13,172 nucleotides of DNA from an uncultured Actinomyces sp. Lineage in GTDB: Bacteria; Actinomycetota; Actinomycetes; Actinomycetales; Actinomycetaceae. Position 1 is the stretch's first letter. Every line of letters starts with the position of its first letter. The notes under the pieces are model-generated. The model saw only the letters and a list, made by a program, of their open reading frames with translations, did not search any database and was not told the origin of the DNA. The position numbers and the translations under genes are program-made. The stretch lies in contig CAKAPY010000017.1 in assembly GCA_916719935.1 (NCBI GenBank), positions 1 to 13,172 on the forward strand, given 5' to 3'. Below, piece by piece: positions 1 to 6,059 of this stretch.

Positions 1-100
1 ATAGGAATCCCACCACTGCACCTACAAAACGCAGCACGTACCGCAAATAACGCTTTACGCGCCCTCGCTGCGCTCCACGCGCGGACTGCGAATCAGACAC
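1..100 (-). CDS. 5' end of an unidentified membrane protein gene (partial)
   Basis: On the minus strand a GTG at 98-100 opens a frame that stays open for all 33 codons to the left edge. The first residues are MSDSQSARGAQRGRVKRY, a polar, strongly basic head. A hydrophobic stretch (LRYVLRFVGAVVGFL) follows, as expected for a cytoplasmic N-terminus entering a first membrane segment. A strong Shine-Dalgarno (GAGGAGGT on the minus strand, 107-114) lies about 7 bases upstream. Two further GTG codons at 103 and 106 are in the same frame, but 100 has the best spacing. It follows the GNAT gene on the same strand after 77 bases. Only a weak palindrome (151-161) sits in that gap, so read-through from the GNAT gene is possible. 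The visible part is too short to assign a family. Confidence 0.55.
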   Translation of the reverse strand, partial: MSDSQSARGAQRGRVKRYLRYVLRFVGAVVGFL

Positions 101-177
101 CACCACACCTCCTCGCCGTCGTTGAGGTCAGTCTCAGCCTAACGAAGAAAGCTGATTCAGCAAGTAATTACTCGACA

Positions 178-672
178 CTATTTCGATATTTGAGAAAAAA
201 ACCCATCGTAGGCAATTCGCGGACACTGGCCTCGTACCGAAATCATCCCGCACGGCTCAAACCCATAAGCCTCCAGCGCTCGACGCATCGGTCCGTTATC
301 GAGGTGCGTATCGCAGCGCAAATACGGAACTCGCCCCGCGCAAAAGTCCATGACCACGCCAGTGACCCCACGGCCTCGGACGCTGGCAAGGCGATGGATC
401 ACGCCATACTCATCATCGAAGTGCCACGCACCATCAATCTGGGAATACTCCTCTTCCGGCCCGCGAGCGAAAGTAAACACCGCCAAAGGCCCCTGTTCAT
501 CACAAACAAGGAAACACTCGCCTCGTTCAATATCCCTGAGCGCATCACTGCGGTTGGGGTAATCACTGGGCCACTGCGTCGGGTTACCGTTCGCCCGCAT
601 GAATTCCCGAGCATGATCAAAAGCAGACTCGATGAAATCCAGATCCTCGGAAGTGGCAGGGCGTATGAACAT
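178..672 (-). CDS. GNAT family N-acetyltransferase
   Basis: A 164-residue protein of the GNAT fold, predicted to move an acetyl group from acetyl-CoA to an amine; the substrate is unknown. It opens with the typical beta-1 start MFIRPAT. The NPTQW motif is at residues 30-34. The acetyl-CoA-binding strand and loop are VIHRLASVRGRGVTG (about 91-105), with R99 and G102 in the Q/RxxGxG/A position although the last residue is Thr. A motif-B-like DTHLDN..M..ALEAYGFEPCG lies at about 121-142. I chose the ATG at 672 because it starts exactly at the domain edge. The longer frame to 744 adds 24 residues without homology value. No Shine-Dalgarno precedes 672, but TACCCT (TAnnnT type, 679-684 on the minus strand) ends six bases before the ATG, which suggests a leaderless transcript. 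The NPTQW..YGVIHR pattern recalls small GNATs common in Firmicutes; that is from memory. Confidence 0.85.
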   Translation of the reverse strand: MFIRPATSEDLDFIESAFDHAREFMRANGNPTQWPSDYPNRSDALRDIERGECFLVCDEQGPLAVFTFARGPEEEYSQIDGAWHFDDEYGVIHRLASVRGRGVTGVVMDFCAGRVPYLRCDTHLDNGPMRRALEAYGFEPCGMISVRGQCPRIAYDGFFSQISK

Positions 673-678
673 GTCATC

Positions 679-740
679 AGGGTAGCCCACCCGAAAATCG
701 CACGCGCCACCGGGCACCACTACACCCAAACCGATACCCT
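679..740. promoter_or_regulatory. Divergent pair of -10 elements for leaderless GNAT and rarD transcripts
   Basis: The hexamer TACCCT occurs on the minus strand at 679-684 and on the plus strand at 735-740. Each fits the actinobacterial TAnnnT -10 form and each is followed by exactly six bases and then an ATG (672 minus, 747 plus). Transcription starting seven bases after the hexamer would begin at the A of each start codon. Neither gene has a Shine-Dalgarno. No convincing -35 element is visible for either direction. This is inference from geometry, without start-site data. Confidence 0.4.
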
Positions 741-746
741 GCATTT

Positions 747-1688
747 ATGGCCAGCGAACATCCCACACGACACGAGCACTTCGGTAAGTACCTTGCGCTA
801 GGTATTGGTACCCATGTCTTATGGGGTTTCTTCCCGCTCTATTTCCACCTGCTTGATCCCGCAGGTTCCCTAGAGATCATCGTCCACCGCGCACTGTGGG
901 CCTTCATTGCGTGCTTCTTCGCCTTGACTTTGACCCGCTCACTGCCGCGAGTGTGGCGAATTCTCCACGACCCCTCGATCACATGGCCTCTAGTCGCAGC
1001 GGGATTCCTTGTCGTTATCAACTGGACGACCTATATTTACGCGATCCTCATCGGCCACACGACCGATGCCGCACTTGGCTATTACATCAACCCCCTATTG
1101 ACCGTTGCTCTGGGCATGATCGTCTTGCGCGAAAAGATCTCACGTCTTCAGGGAGTCGCATTAGTTTTGGGTGTGATCGCTGTTGCGGTCATTATTGTCG
1201 GCCTTGGGCGCCTACCGTGGATCTCGCTGGCCTTACCCGCATCATTTGGCCTGTATTCCCTTGTGAAGAAGCAGGTCGCGCTCAAGGTCCGTCCCCTTGA
1301 TGGAATGACGATCGAAACTGCAGTGGTCATCCCAATTCTTCTGGGTTACTACATCTACCTTGCCGCGCACCAAGCAACTTCTTTCCATGCGCTTGCTCGC
1401 TTGGGAGACGGAGCCATGCCGTGGCAGCTTCACCTGGCTCTTCTGATTGGTTCGGGAATCCTCACCGTCATCCCGCTGCTCACTTTTGCCAAAGCCTCCC
1501 AGGGCCTGCCTCTTGGCCTTTTGGGTTTCTTGCAGTACATCTCGCCCAGCATTCAGCTGATCATCGGCGTCTGCATTTTCCACGAGTACATGGAGCCCAC
1601 GCGCTGGATTGCAACTGGCATTGTCTGGGTTGCACTGGCTTTACTCAGCGTGGATGGTCTGCTTAAAGTACGCCGCTCCAAACAATAG
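747..1688 (+). CDS. rarD: RarD/EamA-family membrane transporter
   Basis: A 313-residue, strongly hydrophobic inner-membrane protein with about ten predicted membrane segments, close to the usual RarD length (about 300). Family signatures are GTHVLWGFFPLYF (21-33), EIIVHRALWAF (43-53), NWTTYIYAI..HTTDAALGYYINPLL (92-118), the short soluble turn ASFGLYSLVKK (165-175), and the C-terminal half LTVIPLLTFAKA..LLGFLQYISPS. The two halves form the repeated EamA fold of drug/metabolite transporters. The substrate of RarD proteins is not established; E. coli RarD was named from chloramphenicol work. The ATG at 747 has no Shine-Dalgarno and sits six bases after a TACCCT hexamer, so the gene is probably leaderless. 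It is divergent from the GNAT gene. Its 3' end overlaps the 3' end of the convergent gene 1663-2217 by 26 bases, and no terminator hairpin is visible between them. Confidence 0.85.
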   Translation: MASEHPTRHEHFGKYLALGIGTHVLWGFFPLYFHLLDPAGSLEIIVHRALWAFIACFFALTLTRSLPRVWRILHDPSITWPLVAAGFLVVINWTTYIYAILIGHTTDAALGYYINPLLTVALGMIVLREKISRLQGVALVLGVIAVAVIIVGLGRLPWISLALPASFGLYSLVKKQVALKVRPLDGMTIETAVVIPILLGYYIYLAAHQATSFHALARLGDGAMPWQLHLALLIGSGILTVIPLLTFAKASQGLPLGLLGFLQYISPSIQLIIGVCIFHEYMEPTRWIATGIVWVALALLSVDGLLKVRRSKQ

Positions 1689-2217
1689 CGATCACACCCG
1701 CGCAGAGCGCTATAAAGGCCCCAATTCCCCACACAAGAGCGGACCCGCCCCTTCCCTGTCCGGGTTCGCGCACGCGCTTTCCATTCGCAAAGGCCTCGAG
1801 GTCTTGAAGTGGCCCGCTTTGGCGCGGTTGTGCCCAACTCCAGTCCACCGCTTCCCCCACTGCCGAGGCCGGCGCCTGAACCTGCGCCGAGGCGTACTGT
1901 CCTGGGACCGGTGCCTCACTCTGCTGCGAGAACTGAGCTTGCGGTGCACGCTCAGTTCCGGGGATTGGGAAGTAGTCAGCTTGAGGCTGGGAGGGAAATG
2001 CTCCATCTGCCGCGACAACTCCCGAGCCGTAGACGAACTGGGGTTCGCGCTGCGCATTCGTATCAATAATCCACTGGCGCAGCTGCGGGTACATACTGGG
2101 GTTTTCCAAAAGCGCGGCATGCAAATCAGGGCGTGCGGCGGCAAGTTGGGCGATCAGTTCGGCAGGTAAAGAGGGATCAGCCGCTTGTGCAGGCGTGAAA
2201 GCGTTTAAGTCGTACAT
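1663..2217 (-). CDS. Tail-anchored protein with variant leucine-rich-repeat-like N-terminus
   Basis: A 184-residue protein with three parts. Residues 5-52 form a compact helical head rich in Ala, Leu and Pro (TPAQAADPSLPAELIAQLAA, then RPDLHAALLENPSMYPQLRQWI) resembling the variant leucine-rich-repeat units often annotated in actinobacterial proteins. Residues 55-155 are a Pro/Gln/Ala/Ser-rich linker that looks disordered. Residues 159-183 are a single hydrophobic segment ending at the C-terminus, with Arg and Lys just before it, which suggests a cytoplasmic head held to the membrane by its tail. A strong Shine-Dalgarno (AGGAGGGG) directly precedes the ATG. The gene starts 21 bases after the dnaB stop on the same strand, so the two are likely co-transcribed. 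Its last codons overlap the end of rarD. Function is unknown; a tie to replication is suggested only by position. Confidence 0.7.
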   Translation of the reverse strand: MYDLNAFTPAQAADPSLPAELIAQLAAARPDLHAALLENPSMYPQLRQWIIDTNAQREPQFVYGSGVVAADGAFPSQPQADYFPIPGTERAPQAQFSQQSEAPVPGQYASAQVQAPASAVGEAVDWSWAQPRQSGPLQDLEAFANGKRVREPGQGRGGSALVWGIGAFIALCAGVIAIVWSGVL

Positions 2218-2237
2218 ACCCCTCCTGACTCTTCAAA

Positions 2238-3581
2238 CTACACAGGTTCTTCGCGCGAAGTAAAGTTCGCGAAGCGAGCCATGTGTCCCTGGAAAAGCAC
2301 ACGAATAGTTCCCGTTTCGCCATTACGATGCTTGGCCAAAATAATATCGGCTTCACCCGGACGATCTTCAGAATTGTAGTATTCGGGACGATGCAAGAGC
2401 ATGATGATATCCGCGTCCTGTTCCAGCGAACCAGATTCACGCAGGTCACTCATCATCGGCTTCTTGTCGGTTCGCGCTTCGGGACCACGGTTTAGCTGAG
2501 CGACAGCAACGACTGGAATATCGAGGTCCTTCGCAAGAAGCTTGAGGTTTCGCGACAGAACTGAAACTTCCTGCTGTCGAGATTCAACCTGCTTACCCGT
2601 TGTCATCAGCTGCAGGTAGTCGACAACAACGAGGCCCAGATTGTGCTGTTGCTTGAGGCGGTGACACTTTGAACGAATTTCCGTCATGGTGACGTTCGCC
2701 GAGTCATCAACAAAAATCGGAGCCTCGGAAATCTTGCCGGTTGTTTCAGAGACCTTTCGCCAGTCGCGCTCGGTCATTTCGCCCTTCATCATCTTGCTCA
2801 TAAACACTGAGGACTCAGCGGAAAGCATGCGCATCGCAATATCGTTTTGCGACATTTCCAGCGAGAAGATGACCGAAGTAATTCCGTGTTTGATCGAGGC
2901 CGAACGGCAAAAGTCCAGAGCCAAAGTCGACTTACCCATTGCGGGACGGGCCGCGACAATGATCATCTGCCCACCTCGCAAGCCACCGGTCATTCGATCA
3001 AGGTCAACGAATCCCGTGGGCACACCGGCGAGCTTGCCCTGATTGAGTTCAATCTGCTCCAGTTCGCCCAGAATGTTCTCTGACATCTCTGCCATCGACA
3101 CGTAGTCAGTTTGCGACTGACGTTCGGCGACTGCGAAGATCTCAGCCTGCGCCTGGTCAACGATCTCATCGACGTCACCACCGGCATCTGCGTAACCCAG
3201 CTGGACAACTCGCGTTCCCGCGGTCACCAGTCGACGCAAGATCGCGCGCTCCTTAACAATTCGCGCGTAGTAGCCGGCGTTTGCCGCGGTAGGAACTGCA
3301 GCAATAATCGAATGGATATACGAGGCCCCGCCCACCCTTGACAAGTCGCCCTGCCTTTGGAGTTCGCCTACCACCGTCACGGCATCTGCGGGTTCTCCGC
3401 GCCCCATTAGATCAATGATCGTGTTGTGGATGATTTCGTGAGCGGGTTTGTAGTAATCCGTCCCTCGAATTTCTTCGGTGACATCGGCAATAGCTTCCTT
3501 GGAGAGCATCATGGACCCCAAAACGGACATCTCAGCGTCGATGTCCTGAGGTGGGGTGCGATCAAAATCTTCCGATGCCAT
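2238..3581 (-). CDS. dnaB: Replicative DNA helicase DnaB
   Basis: A 447-residue DnaB, the hexameric 5'-3' helicase that unwinds the fork and recruits primase. The N-terminal primase-interacting domain spans about 10-115 (PPQDIDAEMSVLGSMM near the start). A linker leads to the RecA-like motor from about 184 (GVPTGFVDLDRMTGGLRGGQ). Walker A is ARPAMGKST at 211-219, the catalytic glutamate is in FSLEMS (E242), Walker B is LVVVDYLQ at 317-324, QLNRGPEAR is at 362-370, and the arginine-finger region KHRNG is at 417-421. The length is ordinary and no intein interrupts the ATPase core, a common insertion place in mycobacterial DnaB. The ATG has GGAGAG about nine bases upstream. The upstream region contains a dense DnaA-box cluster, so expression may respond to DnaA. 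It leads the small tail-anchored gene downstream. Confidence 0.97.
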   Translation of the reverse strand: MASEDFDRTPPQDIDAEMSVLGSMMLSKEAIADVTEEIRGTDYYKPAHEIIHNTIIDLMGRGEPADAVTVVGELQRQGDLSRVGGASYIHSIIAAVPTAANAGYYARIVKERAILRRLVTAGTRVVQLGYADAGGDVDEIVDQAQAEIFAVAERQSQTDYVSMAEMSENILGELEQIELNQGKLAGVPTGFVDLDRMTGGLRGGQMIIVAARPAMGKSTLALDFCRSASIKHGITSVIFSLEMSQNDIAMRMLSAESSVFMSKMMKGEMTERDWRKVSETTGKISEAPIFVDDSANVTMTEIRSKCHRLKQQHNLGLVVVDYLQLMTTGKQVESRQQEVSVLSRNLKLLAKDLDIPVVAVAQLNRGPEARTDKKPMMSDLRESGSLEQDADIIMLLHRPEYYNSEDRPGEADIILAKHRNGETGTIRVLFQGHMARFANFTSREEPV

Positions 3582-3717
3582 TAAGGGCTCTCCTAGGCGA
3601 ATGTGTGCATGTGGACGGGATTGGCCTGCCGCGTCGATTCGAGCTAGCGACGCAAAGCGCGTACACGCGAGAGTACTGCCAAGTGAGGAAGCGTGCCACC
3701 TTCAAGTTCAACACGAA

Positions 3718-3748
3718 TGTGGATGACGTGTGGATATCTTGTGGATTT
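3718..3748 (-). repeat. Three DnaA boxes in direct repeat at 11-bp period
   Basis: TGTGGATGA, TGTGGATAT and TGTGGATTT start at 3718, 3729 and 3740 on the plus strand. They share seven bases (TGTGGAT) and are separated by two bases each time, giving an exact 11-bp step. On B-DNA this puts the three boxes on nearly the same face of the helix, which suits side-by-side DnaA binding. A nearby pair, 3772-3780 and 3782-3790, is spaced 10 bp. Confidence 0.75.
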
Positions 3749-4071
3749 GGCCGCGTGTCATCCACATGTCCTGTGGAAAGGTGTGGATAACAGGTATTTC
3801 CCAAGCCCTCTCTCAGGCTATCCTCAGTTTTGAGTTTCCCTAGAATCACGCCATTTTCCGAGTAAGATCTTTCCACAGATGTGTACACAGACTGTGGATA
3901 AAAAGTGGAGCGAGAATCAGTGGATAACGATGACCAGCGCAAACATAAGCCTCAAGCGGAGATTGAAGGTTTACGCACGTCACATATTTCTATCCACAAT
4001 GAATCGACATCAACTGAAAATGAGCACTCTGAACAGGTGCTATCCACAGATGAATCCACTTCAGTGGATAG
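3718..4071. promoter_or_regulatory. DnaA-box cluster (oriC-like or DnaA-responsive region)
   Basis: Two exact copies of TTATCCACA lie on the minus strand (3782-3790 and 3893-3901). Six copies with one mismatch lie at 3718-3726, 3729-3737 and 3919-3927 (minus) and at 3758-3766, 3990-3998 and 4040-4048 (plus). Weaker matches lie at 3740-3748, 3772-3780, 3869-3877 and 4063-4071. A perfect 10-bp palindrome TGTGTACACA is at 3880-3889. The consensus TTWTNCACA is the established DnaA target. The cluster fills the divergent gap between dnaB and the MATE gene and runs into the annotated MATE 5' end. The stretch 3582-3717 holds only one weak match at 3610-3618, and no RNA gene is visible. Whether the cluster is a replication origin, a titration site or a promoter operator cannot be settled here, because dnaA and dnaN lie outside the window. 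Confidence 0.7.
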
Positions 4072-5503
4072 ACACACACTTACTGAAGCATCCGATCCCA
4101 TTCCCAGCTCTCCTTCAGAAAAGACAGGTGACAGCGCCCCCGTGGTGACGAAAAAACCAAGCCTCACCAGACAAATCCTGGCGCTCGCCATCCCAACCCT
4201 GGGCGCAACAATCGCCCAACCGCTCTTCCTCACCATTGACTCCGCGATGGTCGGACACTTGGGTGCAGAGAAAATCGCCGGCATGTCCCTGGCCATGATC
4301 ATCATTAACACCGTCTACGGAATGTCGATCTTCCTGGCCTACTCAACCACTGCCGAAACTGCCCAAGCAATGGGAGCCGGAAACGAACGCAGGGCACGCG
4401 AACTGGGAGTACACGCCATGTGGCTCGCAGCCATCATCGGCGTTTCCTTAGCTCTCCTCTTGGCAATCTGCGGAATTCCACTGCTTCACGCATTGGGCGC
4501 AGCATCCGAAATCATGCCCTACGCCCAATCCTTCCTCTACGCATCCCTACCCGGACTTGCGGCCTCGCTCATCACCATGGCGGCCACGGGTGTCCTGCGC
4601 GGAATGAAGGACACCACCACTCCTCTCATCGCGGCTGGAGCGGGTGCGGCACTGAACGTCGGCCTCAATGCCTTCCTCATCTACGGGATCAACCTGGGGA
4701 TTGTCGGTAGCGGTATTGGAACCTCGATCGTCTCTACAATCATGGCGATCAGCTTGGTGTCAATCCTCGCCCGACCGGCGCGAGCCAAGGGTGTCTCTTT
4801 ACGTCCGTCACTGACAGGAATCCGCCAATCTGCGCGCGTCGGCGGTCCTCTCTTGGCGCGCTCGGTCGCGATTCGCCTGGCCTTCCTCACCTCGATCTGG
4901 AGCGCGACGGCAATCAGCGTCAACGGCCTGGCCGCCTACCAAGTTGTCATGTCCGCCTGGCAAATCCCCCTTTTCCTTCTCGATTCCCTTGCGATCGCCT
5001 CGCAAACCCTGGTCGGCTTCGCAATCGGTTCGGGCGATCGCTCTCAGCTGCGCACACTTCTTCGCACCCTCTCGTGGTGGGGAATTTTTGCGGGGATCAT
5101 CATCGGCGCCCTGACCGCGGCCCTGTCCCCCTGGATCCCTTCCTTCTTCGTTTCCGAGGCCGTGGTGCGAAACATGGCAATCCCCGCGGTGATCGTCAAC
5201 GCAGTCTTCTTCCCCGCTCAATCCCACGCCTTCCTGTTAGATGGCGTCCTGATCGGGGCCGGACGCGGGGCATCCCTGGCAAAGGCTGCATTCCTCAACC
5301 TGGCGATCCTGCTTCCCGCACTGTGGCTTTTCTCAGTTGCGCGCCCCACCCTTACAGAAACTCAGGCAGTTGCTGTCCTCATCGGTTTGGTCACCGGTTT
5401 GTACATGCTCACGCGCGCGCTTACCAATTCGTGGATCACCTGGTTCTCGCCCAAACATGCGCTGATTCCTCGCCACGAGGCCGGTGCCCAAAGCGCCGAA
5501 TAA
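3920..5503 (+). CDS. MATE family efflux transporter, DinF type
   Basis: A multidrug/toxin exporter of the MATE fold with about 12 membrane segments, using an ion gradient to expel substrates; the DinF subgroup is indicated by IPTLGATIAQPLFLTIDSAMVGHLG (no more than 20 residues of it needed: PTLGATIAQPLFLTID), followed by GVLRGMKDTTTPL, LNVGLNAFLIYG and GIGTSIVSTI. The start is uncertain. The frame opens at GTG 3905 without a Shine-Dalgarno. GTG 3920 has GGAG nine bases upstream and is the start given here. GTG 4142 or 4145 would begin MTKKPSLTRQILALAIP, the usual distance before the first membrane segment, with AGGTGA ten to thirteen bases upstream. The 75-odd extra residues are polar, rich in Ser, Thr, Glu and His, have low third-position GC (my hand count about 32 of 76) and overlap several DnaA boxes. 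The gene is divergent from dnaB and lies just upstream of the ribosomal protein operon. Confidence 0.88.
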   Translation: MDNDDQRKHKPQAEIEGLRTSHISIHNESTSTENEHSEQVLSTDESTSVDRHTLTEASDPIPSSPSEKTGDSAPVVTKKPSLTRQILALAIPTLGATIAQPLFLTIDSAMVGHLGAEKIAGMSLAMIIINTVYGMSIFLAYSTTAETAQAMGAGNERRARELGVHAMWLAAIIGVSLALLLAICGIPLLHALGAASEIMPYAQSFLYASLPGLAASLITMAATGVLRGMKDTTTPLIAAGAGAALNVGLNAFLIYGINLGIVGSGIGTSIVSTIMAISLVSILARPARAKGVSLRPSLTGIRQSARVGGPLLARSVAIRLAFLTSIWSATAISVNGLAAYQVVMSAWQIPLFLLDSLAIASQTLVGFAIGSGDRSQLRTLLRTLSWWGIFAGIIIGALTAALSPWIPSFFVSEAVVRNMAIPAVIVNAVFFPAQSHAFLLDGVLIGAGRGASLAKAAFLNLAILLPALWLFSVARPTLTETQAVAVLIGLVTGLYMLTRALTNSWITWFSPKHALIPRHEAGAQSAE

Positions 5504-5530
5504 ATCACGCTCTGAACTTGCTGACAGGTA

Positions 5531-5559
5531 GTGACAGAAAACTGAAAAAACGCTAGACT
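5531..5559 (+). promoter_or_regulatory. Promoter of the rpsF-ssb-rpsR-rplI operon
   Basis: GTGACA at 5531-5536 matches the -35 consensus TTGACA at five of six positions. TAGACT at 5554-5559 fits the actinobacterial TAnnnT -10 form. The spacer is exactly 17 bases and A-rich. The predicted start near 5566 gives a leader of about 154 bases before rpsF, long enough for the structures described below. It begins 27 bases after the MATE stop codon, and no terminator hairpin separates the two. Confidence 0.65.
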
Positions 5560-5603
5560 TTGACGCTGGACTGTTTCTAACCACCCGGGTGAGAAATGAG
5601 TCC

Positions 5604-5625
5604 CACGGACACCCATGTGTCCGTG
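5604..5625 (+). other. Leader hairpin upstream of rpsF
   Basis: A perfect 9-bp stem, CACGGACAC (5604-5612) with GTGTCCGTG (5617-5625), closes a CCAT loop. It is followed by GCAAAAGCC rather than a T-run, so it is not a standard terminator. It lies in the predicted untranslated leader between the promoter and the S6:S18-like motif. A role in leader folding or stability is inferred. Confidence 0.5.
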
Positions 5626-5665
5626 TGCAAAAGCCGGTGAAACTCCGGTAATTGCAACGCATGAC

Positions 5666-5708
5666 CCTCCTGTCACGGAAATACCGTGACCGCGAAGACC
5701 ACAGGAGG
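5666..5708 (+). promoter_or_regulatory. S6:S18-binding-like leader motif that pairs with the rpsF Shine-Dalgarno
   Basis: CCTCCTG (5666-5672) pairs perfectly with CAGGAGG (5702-5708), which is the rpsF ribosome binding site. Directly inside, TCACGG (5673-5678) pairs with CCGTGA (5684-5689) around an AAATA loop. The 3' side carries a 12-base bulge (5690-5701) that begins CCG and contains GCGAAG. A two-stem hairpin with a 3' bulge holding CCG is the published form of the S6:S18 autoregulatory motif in rpsF leaders. The AATACCG..GCGAAG order also resembles the 16S rRNA helix 22/23 region where S6:S18 binds. Binding of excess S6:S18 would stabilise the hairpin and hide the start site. Structure and complementarity are seen directly; the function follows from the family. 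Confidence 0.7.
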
Positions 5709-5719
5709 TGGGTATCAAC

Positions 5720-6010
5720 GTGCGTGAATACGAACTGATGGTGATCCTCGATCCTTCGATCGACGAGCGCACCGTCGCCCCGCAGATGGAGAAGTACCTC
5801 GAGCAGGTCACCGCTAACGGCGGCTCCGTCGAAAAGGTCGACATCTGGGGCAAGCGTCGTCTTGCCTACGACATTCTCAAGCGTTCCGAGGGCATCTACG
5901 TCGTCATCAACATGACGACCACCCCCGAAATTGCGCTGGAAATCAACCGCTTGATGACTCTGAACGAGTCCATCCTGCGCACGAAGCTCCTGCGTCCGGA
6001 CGCCCACTGA
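5720..6010 (+). CDS. rpsF: 30S ribosomal protein S6
   Basis: A 96-residue S6, the usual actinobacterial length. It starts MREYELMVILDPSIDERTVA and contains the well-conserved VEKVDIWGKRRLAYDI and GIYVVINM segments, ending LNESILRTKLLRPDAH. S6 pairs with S18 in the platform of the small subunit. The GTG at 5720 is chosen because ACAGGAGG lies 11 bases upstream and because MREYE matches the family start. The in-frame GTG at 5708 lies inside the Shine-Dalgarno and would add four unrelated residues. It is the first gene of the operon; its own binding site is folded into the leader motif at 5666-5708, so translation is probably autoregulated by S6:S18. The next gene, ssb, begins 49 bases after the stop. 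Confidence 0.97.
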   Translation: MREYELMVILDPSIDERTVAPQMEKYLEQVTANGGSVEKVDIWGKRRLAYDILKRSEGIYVVINMTTTPEIALEINRLMTLNESILRTKLLRPDAH

Positions 6011-6013
6011 CCT

Positions 6014-6029
6014 TTGCTCGCCTGAGCAA
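6014..6029 (+). other. Intercistronic hairpin between rpsF and ssb
   Basis: TTGCTC (6014-6019) and GAGCAA (6024-6029) form a perfect 6-bp stem with a GCCT loop, three bases after the rpsF stop. No T-run follows, so termination is unlikely. It could mark an mRNA processing or stability boundary; that is inference. Confidence 0.4.
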
Positions 6030-6059
6030 TCACCTCATACAGCCCACCAAGGAGATCCA

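Noticed and set aside
673..744. 24-residue upstream extension of the GNAT gene
   Set aside because: The fold begins at MFIRPAT; the extension would nearly touch the rarD start and no ribosome binding site supports it.
190..801. 203-codon plus-strand open frame over the GNAT gene
   Set aside because: It is antisense to a recognisable GNAT fold, has no family resemblance and overlaps the rarD start.
2238..3581. Intein in dnaB
   Set aside because: Walker A and the following motifs are contiguous and the length is normal.
3562..3942. 126-codon minus-strand open frame across the dnaB upstream region
   Set aside because: It overlaps the dnaB start and reads through the DnaA boxes; the translation is compositionally odd and unrecognisable.
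5596..5640. 14-codon leader peptide before rpsF
   Set aside because: No clear ribosome binding site and no biased codons typical of attenuators; kept only as a remark in the leader finding.
5708..5719. GTG 5708 as the rpsF start
   Set aside because: It lies within the Shine-Dalgarno itself; GTG 5720 has proper spacing and gives the standard S6 start and length.
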